Below, one piece after another: positions 6,177 through 7,324 of a stretch of DNA of 7,324 bases (its first letter is position 1; each line of letters starts with the position of its first letter). This DNA comes from Acidimicrobiia bacterium (GTDB taxonomy: Bacteria > Actinomycetota > Acidimicrobiia > Acidimicrobiales > Bin134), in assembly GCA_009843565.1 (NCBI GenBank), contig VYDF01000218.1, positions 1 through 7,324 of the forward strand, given 5' to 3'. The translations under genes were made by a program, and so were the position numbers. The notes beneath the pieces are model-generated. The model was not told where the DNA came from, did no database searches, and saw only the letters and a program-made list of their open reading frames with translations.

Positions 6177-7324
6177 CTAGAACAGCTCTTCCACGCAGGC
6201 GAGGAGCTGGCGCAGATTGCGGACTTCGAACACCCCGTGGCAATAGGGTGCATAGGTCGATATCTCTGAGTCTTCGTTGTCCCACTCGGCCCGGGGCTCG
6301 GGATTGAGCCAGTAAACCCGTCGGCAGCGCCGGGAGATGGCCTCCAGCGCGCCGGGGCAGGCGTCGCGGTAGTTGGTGCGGGCGTCGCCAGTGATGAGCA
6401 AAGTGGGTGCCGGTCCCCAGTTGGACTGGGTCACCTCGTCGCGGAACTGGCAGAGCACCGCGCCATAGTCGGAGTGCCCGTCGTCAGCGACCACGTTGGT
6501 ATTGCGCATGATCTGCCAGGGTTCGATGCTGTGATCGGTCTTGGCCAAGAGATCGGTGATCTCGTCCATGCGGTCGACGAATACGAACGACCGGGTGCGG
6601 GCCACTTCGGCGGAGAGCGCCGACATGAGCGTGAGGGTAAACAGGGAGAACTCAGCCACCGAACCGCTGATATCACAAAGGACCAGCAGCTCGGGTCGGT
6701 GGGGGCGGGGTCGTCGATAGGACACGTCGAAGGGCACGCCGCCGGAGTTGAGCGACTGGCGGACGGTGCGGCGGAGATTGACCCGGCCGCGGTAGAGCGA
6801 CCTCCGTTTGCGGGTGAGGCGCGCCGCCATAACCCGGGCTAGAGGGCGGACTGCCTCGCGGACCCGGTCCAGTTCGGCCCGTGATGCATTGAGGAATTCG
6901 ATGTCCTCGGTGGGTCCAGCAAAGAAGTCCTCGTCGGGCGGCCCGAGACGAGCCCTCACTTCAGCGGCCATAAGACGCTTGAGCTGGTCGATCCGAGCTC
7001 GTAGTTCGGCCGAAGACAGAGAGGGGTCAGCTCGGCGGGCGTCGCTCATCATGCGGGCCAGGTCGGCGCCCCGGTAGGCCCGTTGCAAGTGGTGCCCCTC
7101 GCTGCGGCGGTCGCCGTCCAACCCGGCGTGGGCCTCTACGAGGTTGACAGCTAGCGTCCGCAGATCACTGCTCGCGATGGCTAGGTCAGCAGCATCGGTT
7201 GACCCGAGCGGGATGCCTGACGGGCCGGAATCGGCTGGGTGGGCGGGGAAATGGCGGTCGAAGACAGCATCGAAGAGTTCATTGTGGCGGGGATGCTTGA
7301 CCATTGTGACTCGTAGAGCTACCC
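6177..7324 (-). CDS. CoxE-like VWA domain protein (5' end beyond the right edge)
   Basis: The frame runs from the right edge to a TAG at 6179-6177, giving 381 complete codons. An in-frame ATG at 7304-7302 is probably not the real start: the six codons before it are open and read VALRVT, continuing into MVKHPRHNELFDAVFDRHF as in the N-terminal helical region of CoxE-like proteins (usual form ALRATLV...R..FD..F). Residues counted from that ATG: a charged helical middle (about 75-165), a basic segment RGRVNLRRTVRQSLNSGG (172-189), then a VWA domain (about 204-370) with metal-site (MIDAS) motif DISGS (D211, S213, S215), HSDYG (277-281) and LLITGDART (302-310, D307). CoxE-like proteins usually work with a MoxR-type AAA+ ATPase in assembling or activating metalloenzymes or other complexes, and CoxE itself belongs to aerobic CO dehydrogenase clusters. 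Such a partner would lie off the window. The gene converges on the sulfatase with a 14-base gap. Family call is firm; target is unknown. Confidence 0.9.
   Translation of the reverse strand, partial: VALRVTMVKHPRHNELFDAVFDRHFPAHPADSGPSGIPLGSTDAADLAIASSDLRTLAVNLVEAHAGLDGDRRSEGHHLQRAYRGADLARMMSDARRADPSLSSAELRARIDQLKRLMAAEVRARLGPPDEDFFAGPTEDIEFLNASRAELDRVREAVRPLARVMAARLTRKRRSLYRGRVNLRRTVRQSLNSGGVPFDVSYRRPRPHRPELLVLCDISGSVAEFSLFTLTLMSALSAEVARTRSFVFVDRMDEITDLLAKTDHSIEPWQIMRNTNVVADDGHSDYGAVLCQFRDEVTQSNWGPAPTLLITGDARTNYRDACPGALEAISRRCRRVYWLNPEPRAEWDNEDSEISTYAPYCHGVFEVRNLRQLLACVEELF

Noticed and set aside
6144..6177. Possible bidirectional terminator hairpin (GCCCC ... GGGGC) between the sulfatase and CoxE-like genes
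   Set aside because: Only 5 base pairs with a loop of about 24 bases and no T-run on either strand, too weak to call.
5272..6285. A 337-codon open frame on the minus strand, antisense to the sulfatase gene
   Set aside because: It lies opposite a gene with intact catalytic motifs, has no recognisable domain, and its composition is the kind produced by complementary frames in GC-rich DNA.

Overview
The window comes from a GC-rich bacterium. The codon choice, the GTG/TTG start codons and the style of the transporter proteins point to an actinobacterium, possibly of the Acidimicrobiia type. This lineage guess is inference; no rRNA or marker gene is present.

Layout, left to right. (1) Positions 3-149 on the plus strand hold the last 48 codons of a gene that enters from the left, probably an AhpD/carboxymuconolactone-decarboxylase-like protein. 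(2) A minus-strand operon fills 131-4491. In transcription order it encodes a LysR-type regulator, a roughly 900-residue fusion of three branched-chain amino-acid (LIV/HAAT) ABC transporter subunits (LivH permease, LivM permease, LivG ATPase), and a separate LivF ATPase. (3) A divergent regulatory region of about 100 bp (4492-4593) contains a large dyad with nested arms around one centre, a likely binding site for the LysR protein. (4) A plus-strand cysteine-type sulfatase occupies 4594-6162. (5) A convergent minus-strand gene encodes a CoxE-like von Willebrand factor A (VWA) protein from 6177 to the right edge. It is incomplete: its frame stays open past the window.

How the genes may work together. 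The transporter is complete except for a substrate-binding protein, which is not in the window. The regulator heads the transporter operon and faces the sulfatase across a shared control region. The simplest reading is a small regulated uptake-and-hydrolysis module: a LIV-type importer brings in a solute that is, or yields, a sulfate (or phosphonate/phosphate) ester, and the cytoplasmic sulfatase cleaves it under control of the LysR protein. Every gene family here is known. The fusion architecture, the dyad and this gene pairing are the unusual points. The substrate cannot be read from the sequence. The flanking AhpD-like and CoxE-like genes face the module convergently and are probably separate units.

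There is no intergenic gap over about 105 bp. I saw no RNA gene, CRISPR array, insertion sequence or attachment site.
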